From IMG/VR virus record IMGVR_UViG_3300021420_000010, positions 1 through 41,999 of that record: a stretch of DNA of 41,999 nucleotides. One strand, written 5' to 3'. Shown one piece after another: positions 16,071-22,571 of this stretch. Below the pieces are notes generated by a model, which ran no database searches, had not been told where the DNA came from, and was given only the letters and a program-made list of their open reading frames with translations. The stretch comes from a virus. Numbering within the stretch: position 1 is the stretch's first letter; each line of letters opens with the position of its first letter. The position numbers and the translations under genes are program-made.

Positions 16071-16191
16071 GGGGTACCCCTACCTTATGGTATATCCCAT
16101 TATGTTCAATTGGATTATGTTCAAATAGATTATGACATTGAATGCGCGTTCAATCAATGACAGATTGTTGCATCAACGTTCAACATGTTGA
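16071..16191. repeat. palindromes and 15-bp tandem repeat in divergent region
   Basis: GGGGTACCCC (16071-16080) and TCAACATGTTGA (16180-16191) are perfect palindromes. Between them ATTATG begins three units with an exact 15-bp period at 16099, 16114 and 16129. The first two units share ATTATGTTCAA and the third is degenerate. Such phased short repeats are typical of protein-binding arrays. No open reading frame of useful length is present. Confidence 0.5.
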
Positions 16192-16302
16192 CAGTGTGTC
16201 AATGACTAGACAACCATCCACCTACGACAGGGACGGGGGGAGCTACTAGGGTAGCGGGTAGGGTATCGATCGCCTATCCTGGGGCATATACGGAGGAGTA
16301 AT

Positions 16303-16332
16303 ATGTTATGTGACGCGACGTGTCACATATGA
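16303..16332 (+). promoter_or_regulatory. nine-codon leader peptide overlapping a hairpin
   Basis: A very strong SD (GGAGGAG, 16292-16298) precedes ATG at 16303 and a nine-codon frame MLCDATCHI ending in TGA at 16332. The frame overlaps a perfect 8-bp hairpin, TATGTGAC (16307-16314) with GTCACATA (16322-16329), loop 7. This resembles a leader peptide whose translation changes folding of the downstream mRNA. The same bases could instead be a TGTGAC-type operator. Confidence 0.4.
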
Positions 16333-16346
16333 GCAGTCTTGGGCGC

Positions 16347-16359
16347 ATTGTGACACAAT
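16347..16359. promoter_or_regulatory. TGTGACACA operator candidate 1
   Basis: ATTGTGACACAAT is a perfect 13-base palindrome around a central A. Its nine-base core TGTGACACA recurs in a second palindrome at 16760-16770 inside another promoter candidate. Further half-sites TGTGAC, TGTCAC and TGTCAT lie at 16310, 16321 and 16361. The cluster is just upstream of the first early gene. Confidence 0.5.
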
Positions 16360-16405
16360 TTGTCATTTACATAATTGTATCATTTGATCTAAGTCATTGA
16401 TATCA

Positions 16406-16434
16406 TTGACAATCGTATATTGGCATGCTACCTG
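16406..16434 (+). promoter_or_regulatory. weak rightward promoter candidate before first early gene
   Basis: TTGACA (16406-16411) is a perfect -35 box. A 17-base spacer ends in TGC followed by TACCTG (16429-16434), an extended -10 with a poor hexamer. It sits next to the fourth TAAGTCATTGAT repeat and about 40 bases before the first early start codon. Confidence 0.35.
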
Positions 16435-16475
16435 CATATCTATTACTAGGTTCATATCAAATAGGAGTAAGGCAA

Positions 16476-16757
16476 ATGGAGATTACAGTTAGAGTTAAGA
16501 ATGTGTATGGCAAAGAGTTAGTGTACGTAGTAGATGCTATTCAACGTGCCAATCTAAGCACGCTGACAGGCTCTAAGACGCTGACTAGCGCACACATAGC
16601 CTGCCTCAAGGGGTTGGGCTTCACGTTCACAGATACCTCCGGTATCGTCGTCATAGAACACAGACAAGCATACATGTTCACATTCTTTGGTAAATGGTAC
16701 AGACTGAACGGCTACATGGGACGTCATACGTACCAGGGACAGCTAGCGAATAGTTGA
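16476..16757 (+). CDS. first early gene, small conserved phage protein
   Basis: 93 aa beginning MEITVRVKNVYGKELVYVVD. I chose ATG 16476 because AGGAG lies eight bases before it; the open frame extends upstream to 16425 without an SD. The pattern VKNVYG, then LTGSKTLT and a helix, resembles small proteins of unknown function in phages and plasmids. The C-terminus is aromatic and basic (AYMFTFFGKWYRLNGYMGRH). As the first gene of the early arm it is a candidate host-takeover factor, by position only. Confidence 0.65.
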   Translation: MEITVRVKNVYGKELVYVVDAIQRANLSTLTGSKTLTSAHIACLKGLGFTFTDTSGIVVIEHRQAYMFTFFGKWYRLNGYMGRHTYQGQLANS

Positions 16758-16780
16758 TTCTGTGACACAGTTCCTATACT
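16754..16780 (+). promoter_or_regulatory. second early promoter with embedded operator
   Basis: TTGATT (16754-16759), 15 bases, then TATACT (16775-16780). The palindrome CTGTGACACAG (16760-16770) fills most of the spacer and shares the core TGTGACACA with 16347-16359. A dimeric protein bound there would block polymerase. The spacer is shorter than ideal, which weakens the promoter call but not the operator call. Confidence 0.45.
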
Positions 16781-16832
16781 GTGCCATGGAATACGCTAAT
16801 CTGGTATCAAGATCTAACACGGAGACTAAATC

Positions 16833-17444
16833 ATGACACGCGAAGAATGGCTGAATATGGCAAGCGCCTACGCTATCCGCCATATCGAATCATCTGCTAA
16901 GGTCTCGCTACAGACTGCTGTGCGCTTTAGCTGTGGCTTCCCTGGTGGACGGGGAGCAGGTAATAAGACGATTGGACAGTGTTGGCCGACTGAATTGTCC
17001 GCTGATCAGACTGCTGAGATATTCATTAGCCCCGTCCTGTCAGACGGATTACAGGTACTTGCAGTCATGGTGCATGAGCTAGTGCATGCGATTGTAGGCT
17101 GTCAGCGTGGTCACAAAGCCCCGTTTGCTAAGGTAGCTAAAGCATCAGGGCTAGAGGGTAAAATGACTAGCACTGTCGCTAGTATGGGACTACTGGTGAC
17201 TATGGGTGGATGGCTGGAAGCGCTTGGCGCGTATCCTCATGCGGCTCTTAGCACAGCAGGCCGTAAGAAACAGTCTACGCGGCTGCTTAAGGCATATTGC
17301 GCGCATACAGGCGCAGCCGACGATAAACCCTACACAGTACGTATCACGCAGAAATGGGTTACGGAATTGGGCGCGCCGCTTTGTCCGTGTCACAATAGGT
17401 CCATGCATGTAGATGGGCAGGACAGCGAAGAGGGGGACGAATAA
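16833..17444 (+). CDS. SprT-like zinc metallopeptidase
   Basis: 203 aa. MVHELVHAIVGCQRGHKAPF contains the zinc-binding HExxH (81-85) and a third ligand H94, followed by KVAKASGLEG, as in SprT/Spartan-type peptidases. The C-terminus has CAHTG (C156) and LCPCH (C184, C186, H187), a second zinc site like the ribbon after SprT domains. Family members cut proteins, including DNA-bound ones in the Spartan branch. In a phage it may remove host or protein-DNA crosslinks; this is inference. GGAG precedes the ATG and the operator-promoter at 16754 precedes the gene. Confidence 0.75.
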   Translation: MTREEWLNMASAYAIRHIESSAKVSLQTAVRFSCGFPGGRGAGNKTIGQCWPTELSADQTAEIFISPVLSDGLQVLAVMVHELVHAIVGCQRGHKAPFAKVAKASGLEGKMTSTVASMGLLVTMGGWLEALGAYPHAALSTAGRKKQSTRLLKAYCAHTGAADDKPYTVRITQKWVTELGAPLCPCHNRSMHVDGQDSEEGDE

Positions 17445-17518
17445 TGGAGATTCTCGCCATCATTGTGATAGTATGGTGCTTAGGTGGGGGCTTAATAGTT
17501 CTCAAGGTACTGGAGTAG
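17444..17518 (+). CDS. 24-aa single-span membrane peptide
   Basis: The ATG shares a base with the SprT gene stop (TAATG), and a G-rich stretch (AGGGGG) lies just before. The peptide is almost all hydrophobic (ILAIIVIVWCLGGGLIVL) with a short charged tail (KVLE). It would insert in the inner membrane. The coupled start supports it being translated. Function unknown. Its stop lies just before the next gene, whose SD it contains. Confidence 0.5.
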   Translation: MEILAIIVIVWCLGGGLIVLKVLE

Positions 17519-17523
17519 CGTAC

Positions 17524-17958
17524 ATGACCAATATGACCGCGTTTAAACTTGCAGCTATCCTGATAGTGGAAGCGCTAGGTATAGCGCACTGTACCAGCGC
17601 TAAGGCTGCGGAATATGCTAGCGCTGAAGCTGCTGCAAAAGCAGGCATCGCAGAATGTATAGCACAGTCTATTGTGCTGGAATACGCTGGGGCTGTGTAT
17701 ACGCTCAATGGAGCGTACTTCTATACGGCTCCAGTCACATCTGGTAGTGATAGGGAAGTAACGGAGTATAAACTGCGTATCCCCGGCAATGCTAAACTAG
17801 TAGCGCTGTTTCATACGCATCCTAAGAGTCTCACTAACGATACATCTGACAGTGTATCTGAACAGGACAAGGACACTGCCAAAAAAATGCATTTACAATC
17901 TTTTATCGGTGTGATAAAGTCGCGGCAAGTCTTGATTTATACCCCGAGGACAATGTAA
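17524..17958 (+). CDS. secreted JAMM/JAB-type peptidase (DUF4329-like)
   Basis: 144 aa from ATG 17524, which has GGAG nine bases upstream; the longer open frame to 17413 lacks an SD. Residues 1-29 form a signal peptide with a likely cleavage at SAKA-AE. The rest matches the JAMM pattern: E53 (VLEYAGAVYTLNGAYFYTAP), HTHP at 97-100, and S112-x2-D115. These are the ligands and acid of zinc isopeptidases. Such enzymes cut peptide or isopeptide bonds; the export signal suggests action in the periplasm. GTTTAAAC lies at codons 6-9. Confidence 0.7.
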   Translation: MTNMTAFKLAAILIVEALGIAHCTSAKAAEYASAEAAAKAGIAECIAQSIVLEYAGAVYTLNGAYFYTAPVTSGSDREVTEYKLRIPGNAKLVALFHTHPKSLTNDTSDSVSEQDKDTAKKMHLQSFIGVIKSRQVLIYTPRTM

Positions 17959-18170
17959 TGCCATACCGAACAATCCAAAATCAGCAGCAGCTAGATGCGC
18001 TGCTGGCTGCCTATCCGTCGGCGCGGAGTAGATCGGTCTGGCGTGTTGGGCATGTCGCGTTTTGGAGTAGTGAAGCGGCTACGCTTATTGACTCCATTAG
18101 CCATACTGGCAAGGCTGCGCGCCGAGCGCTTGAGCGCTGGTGGACAGTAGATGAGGCGCCACTACCATGA
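17958..18170 (+). CDS. hypothetical protein with WWTVDEA tail (paralogue 1)
   Basis: 70 aa. The ATG overlaps the JAMM gene stop (TAATG). The N-terminus MPYRTIQNQQQLDALLA and C-terminus ERWWTVDEAPLP are both similar to the protein at 22585-22815 (MPQITITEQAQLD; KRWWTVDEANLPG). The two are therefore diverged copies with different middles. No known family. The conserved C-terminal tail suggests a shared partner. Confidence 0.6.
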   Translation: MPYRTIQNQQQLDALLAAYPSARSRSVWRVGHVAFWSSEAATLIDSISHTGKAARRALERWWTVDEAPLP

Positions 18171-18313
18171 TACACGGACGTATAAAAGTACAGGTATGGG
18201 CAGACACTTTTAAGCGCTGGAAGACTGTCTACGCTAAGTCTATAGACGCGGCGGACGATTTCTGCCTGCAAATGCGCATCTATGGCTTTCGTTGTCGAGT
18301 GATCCTCAAATGA
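18167..18313 (+). CDS. small basic protein (48 aa)
   Basis: The gene starts in an ATGA overlap with the stop before it and ends in an ATGA overlap with the next start, which strongly supports it. The sequence is basic and aromatic (HGRIKVQVWADTFKRWKTV; LQMRIYGFRCRVILK), shaped like a small beta-alpha-beta nucleic-acid binder. No family recognised. Confidence 0.55.
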   Translation: MIHGRIKVQVWADTFKRWKTVYAKSIDAADDFCLQMRIYGFRCRVILK

Positions 18314-18528
18314 CAGCCACAGTCATATCATTAACAGCGTTTAAACTCGCTAGGCTGTCTGAGTCAGAGACCCGCGAGCATGTGTTGCGATCCTATAGGG
18401 ATCACATTACAGATTGGTGCGGACATGACCTTGCCTGCCAGATTGTCAGCCTGAATACTGGCATATCTGAGCGTATTGTGCGTAACATCATCGACGCGGC
18501 TGCGCCGCTATTTGGGGACAGAGCATGA
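18310..18528 (+). CDS. hypothetical protein (72 aa)
   Basis: I chose ATG 18310, overlapping the preceding stop as ATGA, over the upstream in-frame start at 18292. Residues 7-12 include AFKL encoded by the GTTTAAAC octamer. The C-terminal half (ACQIVSLNTGISERIVRNII) looks like a helix-turn-helix, with NTGISERIV as the turn and recognition helix. A small DNA-binding role is possible. The stop overlaps the next ATG. Confidence 0.5.
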   Translation: MTATVISLTAFKLARLSESETREHVLRSYRDHITDWCGHDLACQIVSLNTGISERIVRNIIDAAAPLFGDRA

Positions 18529-18713
18529 CCGCAGCACTCGAACGATTTAAACAGCTATTGACAGAATTGACTCCAGAGGATAGACTCTCGAACCAGCAAT
18601 GGCTCAGCAGACAGGCACATTATCGCGCTGCAGACATCCAGGCCCGCGAACGCGCTAGACTGCTAGCAGGGATTTACATTTACCGGGCGCGCAATGCCCC
18701 ATACATTATTTAG
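18525..18713 (+). CDS. hypothetical protein (62 aa)
   Basis: A helical, charged protein (LERFKQLLTELTPEDRLSNQ; YRAADIQARERARLLAGIYI). The ATGA overlap with the upstream stop supports it. It contains ATTTAAAC near the start, one mismatch from the octamer. No family recognised. Confidence 0.5.
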   Translation: MTAALERFKQLLTELTPEDRLSNQQWLSRQAHYRAADIQARERARLLAGIYIYRARNAPYII

Positions 18714-18721
18714 GAAAAGAC

Positions 18722-20284
18722 ATGCCAGCACTAATTAGTACTCCGCAGACGGTTGGCGGTATAACATATAATACAGCGCATTTCCATCCCCTAAACGATG
18801 GGATCGAGGATGGAGATTGTTGTATTACCGCAATGGTACAGGCAGCTAAAGAGGGGCGCGCCTCATATACAGGCGAGGATGCCTGCGTCAAAGCGCGCCT
18901 AGCGGTCATACAGCGACTGCATATGATAAATTATCTATCATTGCCCCCTATTATTAGGACGTATCTATTCAAAGGTACAGGCATATCGCGCGAGCCAAGC
19001 TCGCCAAATCACTACAGTATAGCCATAAGCGGTACAGCTTATAGCGACGATACAGGGACAAGCCATCATGTACGCATTGCTGTGGCTTATCTTATAGATC
19101 ATAATTACAGCGGGCCAAGACCGCGCGAACCAGAATATTTAAACAATTATTTTTACCCTGCCCTGCAGGCAGCAGATGCTGCATGGGCGCGCATGCAAAC
19201 ATCGTTTGTATGTATTGAGTGCGAGGATTCTATAACCCCTCCGCATAGTGGTAGCGTATATTTGCGTAGAGGGCAGTTAGATAATAATACCCCCCCTAAT
19301 ATGTGCGCGGGGTGTTTCGCTTCTCAGTATGTCTACAGTAATGTGCAAGGTATGTACATAGTCCGCGACGACGCTATAGAAGTAAGTGCCGTAGGCTGGG
19401 TAACTGAGGAATACGCTAGCGAAAACTTCTATATGCAGGAGGACGGCTATTATTCAGCTGAACAGCCTTCTAGCCGTAGGCTAATGGAATACTCCGCAGA
19501 TCCATTCCATACCTTTGCATGGGACACGCGCAATAAGCCGAATGCTTTGGTGTTTGGCGTTGAGTTAGAAATGGAGCATATAAACCCCTCAGGAGCCAAT
19601 CAGCAAGCGCTGGTGACGGCGCTCGGCGGCAGCAGAGGAAAGAACTTCATTCTTAAGAGCGATAGCAGTTTAAACTACGGAGTAGAATTGGTCACTATGC
19701 CCTTCACGCTGGCACAGCACCTAGACGGCTCCGGAGTAGATTGGAAAGCTGTACTTGATAGCGTCAAGGATATAGGCCGCAGCGGGGTCGCAACTAGCAG
19801 TTGCGGTATTCATATACATATCAATAAAAAGGCGCTGAGTGCTCTTACCATAGGCAAGATGCTGGTATTCTTGAATGATCCAGGATTAGCGCCTCTTATC
19901 ACTACGATAGCGCAACGTCCCTCAAGTCACTATTGCACGCGAAGCGCGAAGAAAATGACAGACGGGTCGCGCTCCAGCGAAAGCCGGTACGACATTATGA
20001 ATGTCTCTGTTAGACATCCTACTTGCGAACTACGCATGTTCCGTGGCAATCTGACTGTTGAACGGATGTACAAGAATCTAGAATTCTGTCATGCGTTGGT
20101 GCAGTATTGCAGGCAGTCAAGTATGCGCACTCTGACAGACTGGGGAGCATTCTCCCAGTGGATGATTAAAAATCGGGGAACGTATCCTAATCTGGTACGA
20201 TTCCTGATCGACCAAAAGACCGTAGGATTTAGGCAGCTAGCACGCGATAGTCGCGACGGCCAAGTAACCATTCGTGACAAATAA
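18722..20284 (+). CDS. amidoligase-family enzyme with N-terminal zinc module
   Basis: 520 aa. Residues 275-470 show the amidoligase (glutamine synthetase-like) core: FGVELEME (278-285), KSDSSL (312-317), ELVTMPF (322-328), CGIHIHIN (361-368) and ELRMFRGNL (436-444). These ATP-dependent enzymes form amide bonds between carboxylates and amines. The N-terminal 270 residues are unusual and hold a CxxC...CxxC zinc knuckle (C164, C167, C195, C198). The next gene is a class-II glutamine amidotransferase, a pairing described for amidoligases, which would feed ammonia from glutamine. AGGAAAAG precedes the ATG. Substrate unknown. Confidence 0.75.
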   Translation: MPALISTPQTVGGITYNTAHFHPLNDGIEDGDCCITAMVQAAKEGRASYTGEDACVKARLAVIQRLHMINYLSLPPIIRTYLFKGTGISREPSSPNHYSIAISGTAYSDDTGTSHHVRIAVAYLIDHNYSGPRPREPEYLNNYFYPALQAADAAWARMQTSFVCIECEDSITPPHSGSVYLRRGQLDNNTPPNMCAGCFASQYVYSNVQGMYIVRDDAIEVSAVGWVTEEYASENFYMQEDGYYSAEQPSSRRLMEYSADPFHTFAWDTRNKPNALVFGVELEMEHINPSGANQQALVTALGGSRGKNFILKSDSSLNYGVELVTMPFTLAQHLDGSGVDWKAVLDSVKDIGRSGVATSSCGIHIHINKKALSALTIGKMLVFLNDPGLAPLITTIAQRPSSHYCTRSAKKMTDGSRSSESRYDIMNVSVRHPTCELRMFRGNLTVERMYKNLEFCHALVQYCRQSSMRTLTDWGAFSQWMIKNRGTYPNLVRFLIDQKTVGFRQLARDSRDGQVTIRDK

Positions 20285-20296
20285 GAGAGTTTAAAC

Positions 20297-21424
20297 ATGT
20301 GCTTAATTGCTTATAGTCCTCAAGGGACGATGATAGATCGCTCGATTCTGGCGTATGCTCATAACCAGAATCCGGACGGCATAGGTATTATGTCCAAGGC
20401 TGGGATACAAAAGTTCCTAGGGCATAAAGCGCTTAAGCGCGCTAGAAGGTATATGGAAGCCTATATAGCTCCGGAAAAGATTCCCTATGCTATACACTTT
20501 CGTTGGGCTACACACGGCGAAGTAGGTGTAGCTAACACACACCCTTATGTGTCTCCAGAGAAAACACATGCTGTAATGCATAATGGTGTTATAAGCCTCA
20601 CTACTGCTGAAAGCAGTAAAGCGGAGTCTGACACTGCTGTATTCGTTCGTAAGTACATGGACAGCATTCAGCCTTATGATGATGCTGCTTACTGGCGCGG
20701 TATTGAAACTAAAATTACATGGGGCAGCAAGCTTTGCATTATGAACTTTGAGGGAGCGTTTAAGCTTTGTAATGAGAATGCGGGCGAATGGATAAACGGG
20801 ATATGGTTCAGCAACACTTATAGTTTGCCTGCGCATGCTGTCCCTCGCAGGGAGTATGTGTATCAAGATACATGGTATAGGGGTACACGTAGCAGCCCTA
20901 CTACTGGATACGTCAACACGTACAGTAAGGATATATGGGACTATGAAACGAACAGTTTCCAGCCTAATCCTAACTATGTTCCTTATATCCCTAAGGAAAT
21001 ATGGGACAAGACGGAAGGTAAAATGGTTCCTAATCCGGAGTATAAAGCTGCGGACGACGCGTCTGTAGTTTGTATGGGCAATAAGGATTTCCCTAACAAG
21101 GATCACAAGCCGGTCAACCTGATTGAATGGCGCGCGCGGAAGGCCGCAGCCGAGCATGGTGTATGGTCTGGCGAGGATCGCCGCAGCTACTACGAAAGCC
21201 TAGAAGCCGGTCTTACGCCCCAAGAGGCGGAGTATTACGACATCGGCACTGTCGCAGCTAGGGCCGCGGAAGCGGAGCTAGAGCGCGCGATCGAGGAAGA
21301 TATTCCCACAATGAAAGACGTAGCGCCTATAGGGGGAGACTTCCCCGAGGAGCAAACAGCCGAGGAGCGGCAAGACTGGAAAACATATCTTTCCGAAGTA
21401 GCAGCAGGGATACATAACTCATGA
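20297..21424 (+). CDS. class-II glutamine amidotransferase
   Basis: 375 aa. Cys2 right after the initiator Met is the N-terminal nucleophile. NPDGIG (24-29), HFRWATHG (67-74), NTHPY (80-84) and MHNG (94-97) are the glutamine-binding and oxyanion motifs of the Ntn-type GATase fold, which ends near residue 180. The C-terminal 195 residues contain repeats such as KDIWDYETNSFQPNPNY and KEIWDKTEGKMVPNPEY and an acidic helical end. The start codon directly follows GTTTAAAC (20289-20296). The enzyme would release ammonia for the adjacent amidoligase. Confidence 0.8.
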   Translation: MCLIAYSPQGTMIDRSILAYAHNQNPDGIGIMSKAGIQKFLGHKALKRARRYMEAYIAPEKIPYAIHFRWATHGEVGVANTHPYVSPEKTHAVMHNGVISLTTAESSKAESDTAVFVRKYMDSIQPYDDAAYWRGIETKITWGSKLCIMNFEGAFKLCNENAGEWINGIWFSNTYSLPAHAVPRREYVYQDTWYRGTRSSPTTGYVNTYSKDIWDYETNSFQPNPNYVPYIPKEIWDKTEGKMVPNPEYKAADDASVVCMGNKDFPNKDHKPVNLIEWRARKAAAEHGVWSGEDRRSYYESLEAGLTPQEAEYYDIGTVAARAAEAELERAIEEDIPTMKDVAPIGGDFPEEQTAEERQDWKTYLSEVAAGIHNS

Positions 21425-22062
21425 AGTTTAAACAGTACATGGATTATGTCTCTAAGCATGTCCCTCCTAAGAGTGACAAGCCTAGCGATATTGTGCAGAG
21501 TCTTACATGTCTTATTGCTACTCGCCTTAGCGCCTCTAATAAGCTGCCTATAGCTTGTGGCAAAGGTAAAGACTTAGACATGGACATAGTCCAAGCGGGA
21601 CTAGTAGCCGGCCTTGCTAAGGCGCCTAGGCATGATGCCTCAAAGGGCACACTGCAGCAGTTTCTATACTCTGATATTGCTGGTGCTATGCTTAACTATG
21701 CCTGGGAACGAGAGAATAGAGTCAGCGATAGCCGTCCTAGAGATTGGCCCGAGGTTATGGGTAGCGACTACGGAAGCACGGACAATGACGAGATGCCTAG
21801 ACAGTTAGTGGACGACCAAAACGCAGAGAGTGCCATGATAGCCGAGGAAGACCGCGAAACCGCCAGGGAAGCTATTAGCGCGGCGATCGATAACATGTCC
21901 GCCGAGGACATCGACATGCTTATGCGAGACGCTAAGATCGGCTATAATGCGGCCCTACGCCAAGCGTGGGCAGCAGAGATAGGCGTCACAATCGGAGCGC
22001 TGTCAATGAAACTCAGCAGGCTCCGCCGACGTGCCCGAGAATGGGCATTGACAGTACAGTGA
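21421..22062 (+). CDS. sigma-70-like RNA polymerase sigma factor
   Basis: 213 aa. MDIVQAGLVAGLAKAPR, HDASKGTLQQFLYSDIAGAM and LNYAWERENR (54-100) match sigma region 2, which binds the polymerase clamp and melts the -10. AISAAIDNMSAEDIDMLMRD (151-170) and a helix-turn-helix AWAAEIGVTIGALSMKLSRL with RRRARE (182-207) match region 4. Region 3 is replaced by an acidic linker, as in ECF-like factors. With no phage polymerase in the genome, it likely redirects host polymerase, perhaps to late promoters. Start overlaps the previous stop (ATGA); GTTTAAAC covers codons 2-5. Confidence 0.72.
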   Translation: MKFKQYMDYVSKHVPPKSDKPSDIVQSLTCLIATRLSASNKLPIACGKGKDLDMDIVQAGLVAGLAKAPRHDASKGTLQQFLYSDIAGAMLNYAWERENRVSDSRPRDWPEVMGSDYGSTDNDEMPRQLVDDQNAESAMIAEEDRETAREAISAAIDNMSAEDIDMLMRDAKIGYNAALRQAWAAEIGVTIGALSMKLSRLRRRAREWALTVQ

Positions 22063-22102
22063 TTTTATGCCAGACTTCAGCGCAATTCAGGAGTATTATA
22101 GA

Positions 22103-22297
22103 ATGTCCGTGTCCCAGAAACCCCGCAGAACTTATGTTAGTCCTCTGCGAAAAGAGCTAGATATCGCTAAGGCGCGTCTTAATGTTCTGGAGACTGCTTG
22201 TCTCCATTGGTATGTGCCAGTCAAGAACCTTGATAGCCCTTGCAAGCAGTGCGGCCTAGCGCTTGGTGACAGCATCCATAAGGATAGGAGCGTTTAA
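22103..22297 (+). CDS. small putative zinc-binding protein
   Basis: 64 aa from ATG 22103, preceded by AGGAG; the in-frame ATG at 22067 lacks an SD. The N-terminal half is basic and helical (YVSPLRKELDIAKARLNVLE). The C-terminal half has CLHW and CKQC, with His residues nearby, as possible zinc ligands. The stop codon lies inside a GTTTAAAC copy (22292-22299), so the element also spans the gene boundary. Function unknown. Confidence 0.55.
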   Translation: MSVSQKPRRTYVSPLRKELDIAKARLNVLETACLHWYVPVKNLDSPCKQCGLALGDSIHKDRSV

Positions 22298-22299
22298 AC

Positions 22300-22353
22300 A
22301 TGCCTCTGCTGAATTTCAGATTCCCCCCCGCGAGAAACTCCGTTACACGTTGA
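22300..22353 (+). CDS. 17-aa leader peptide candidate
   Basis: A short frame beginning MPLLNFRFPPARNSV. It has GGAG (22287-22290) upstream and GTTTAAAC between the SD and ATG. It ends one base before the ATG of the next gene. The next gene has no SD, so this peptide may serve to deliver ribosomes to it. Confidence 0.4.
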   Translation: MPLLNFRFPPARNSVTR

Positions 22354-22354
22354 T

Positions 22355-22504
22355 ATGTTTAAACATCCAGACTTTTTTCGTTATAATTCCAGGAATGGGG
22401 TAGTATACTTTGCCAACACTCCAGGGGTTAAACTAGCAGAGTGTATAAAGAAGCTAGTAAGGCGATACCTTAAGGTTCAAGGACGCAGAATCCCTATCTC
22501 CTAG
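22355..22504 (+). CDS. small basic protein (49 aa)
   Basis: It begins MFKHPDFFRYNSRNGVVYFA and ends with a basic helix (IKKLVRRYLKVQGRR). The start codon runs into GTTTAAAC (22357-22364). No SD is visible, but the stop of the 17-aa leader frame is one base upstream, so reinitiation is likely. Possible nucleic-acid binder. No family recognised. Confidence 0.45.
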   Translation: MFKHPDFFRYNSRNGVVYFANTPGVKLAECIKKLVRRYLKVQGRRIPIS

Positions 22505-22548
22505 CAATGGGGGGTAGGGGGGCTGTTGTCCTTAGGTTCAAGCTATAG

Positions 22549-22571
22549 GCGCGTACCGCCAGAGTACGCGC
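22549..22571 (+). promoter_or_regulatory. perfect hairpin abutting an SD
   Basis: GCGCGTAC (22549-22556) pairs with GTACGCGC (22564-22571) around a 7-base loop. The GGAG SD of the next gene (22572-22575) starts at the very base of the stem. It lacks a T-tract. It may stabilise the 5' end of the mRNA or set access to the SD. Confidence 0.5.

Larger units (their letters stand above)
15900..16402. repeat. TAAGTCATTGATT repeat family
   Basis: Direct copies lie at 15900-15912, 15943-15955, 15988-16000 (TAACCCATTGATT, two changes) and 16390-16402 (last base changed). Inverted copies of the core occur as AATCAATGAC at 16152-16161 and TCAATGACT at 16199-16207. The first three are spaced 43 and 45 bp apart. 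The second copy falls in the spacer of the rightward promoter at 15934-15962. They could be operators or replication iterons. Confidence 0.6.

Noticed and set aside
16307-16329. CRP-like site TGTGA...TCACA
   Set aside because: The half-sites are separated by nine bases rather than the six needed for CRP. I treat it as a hairpin or as part of the TGTGACACA family.
15900-16402. CRISPR-like array
   Set aside because: The repeats are only 13 bases, imperfect, unevenly spaced and partly inverted.
20417-21157. 246-codon frame on the minus strand
   Set aside because: It lies fully opposite the glutamine amidotransferase gene, whose catalytic motifs are intact. The translation has no recognisable domain and no SD or coupled neighbour.
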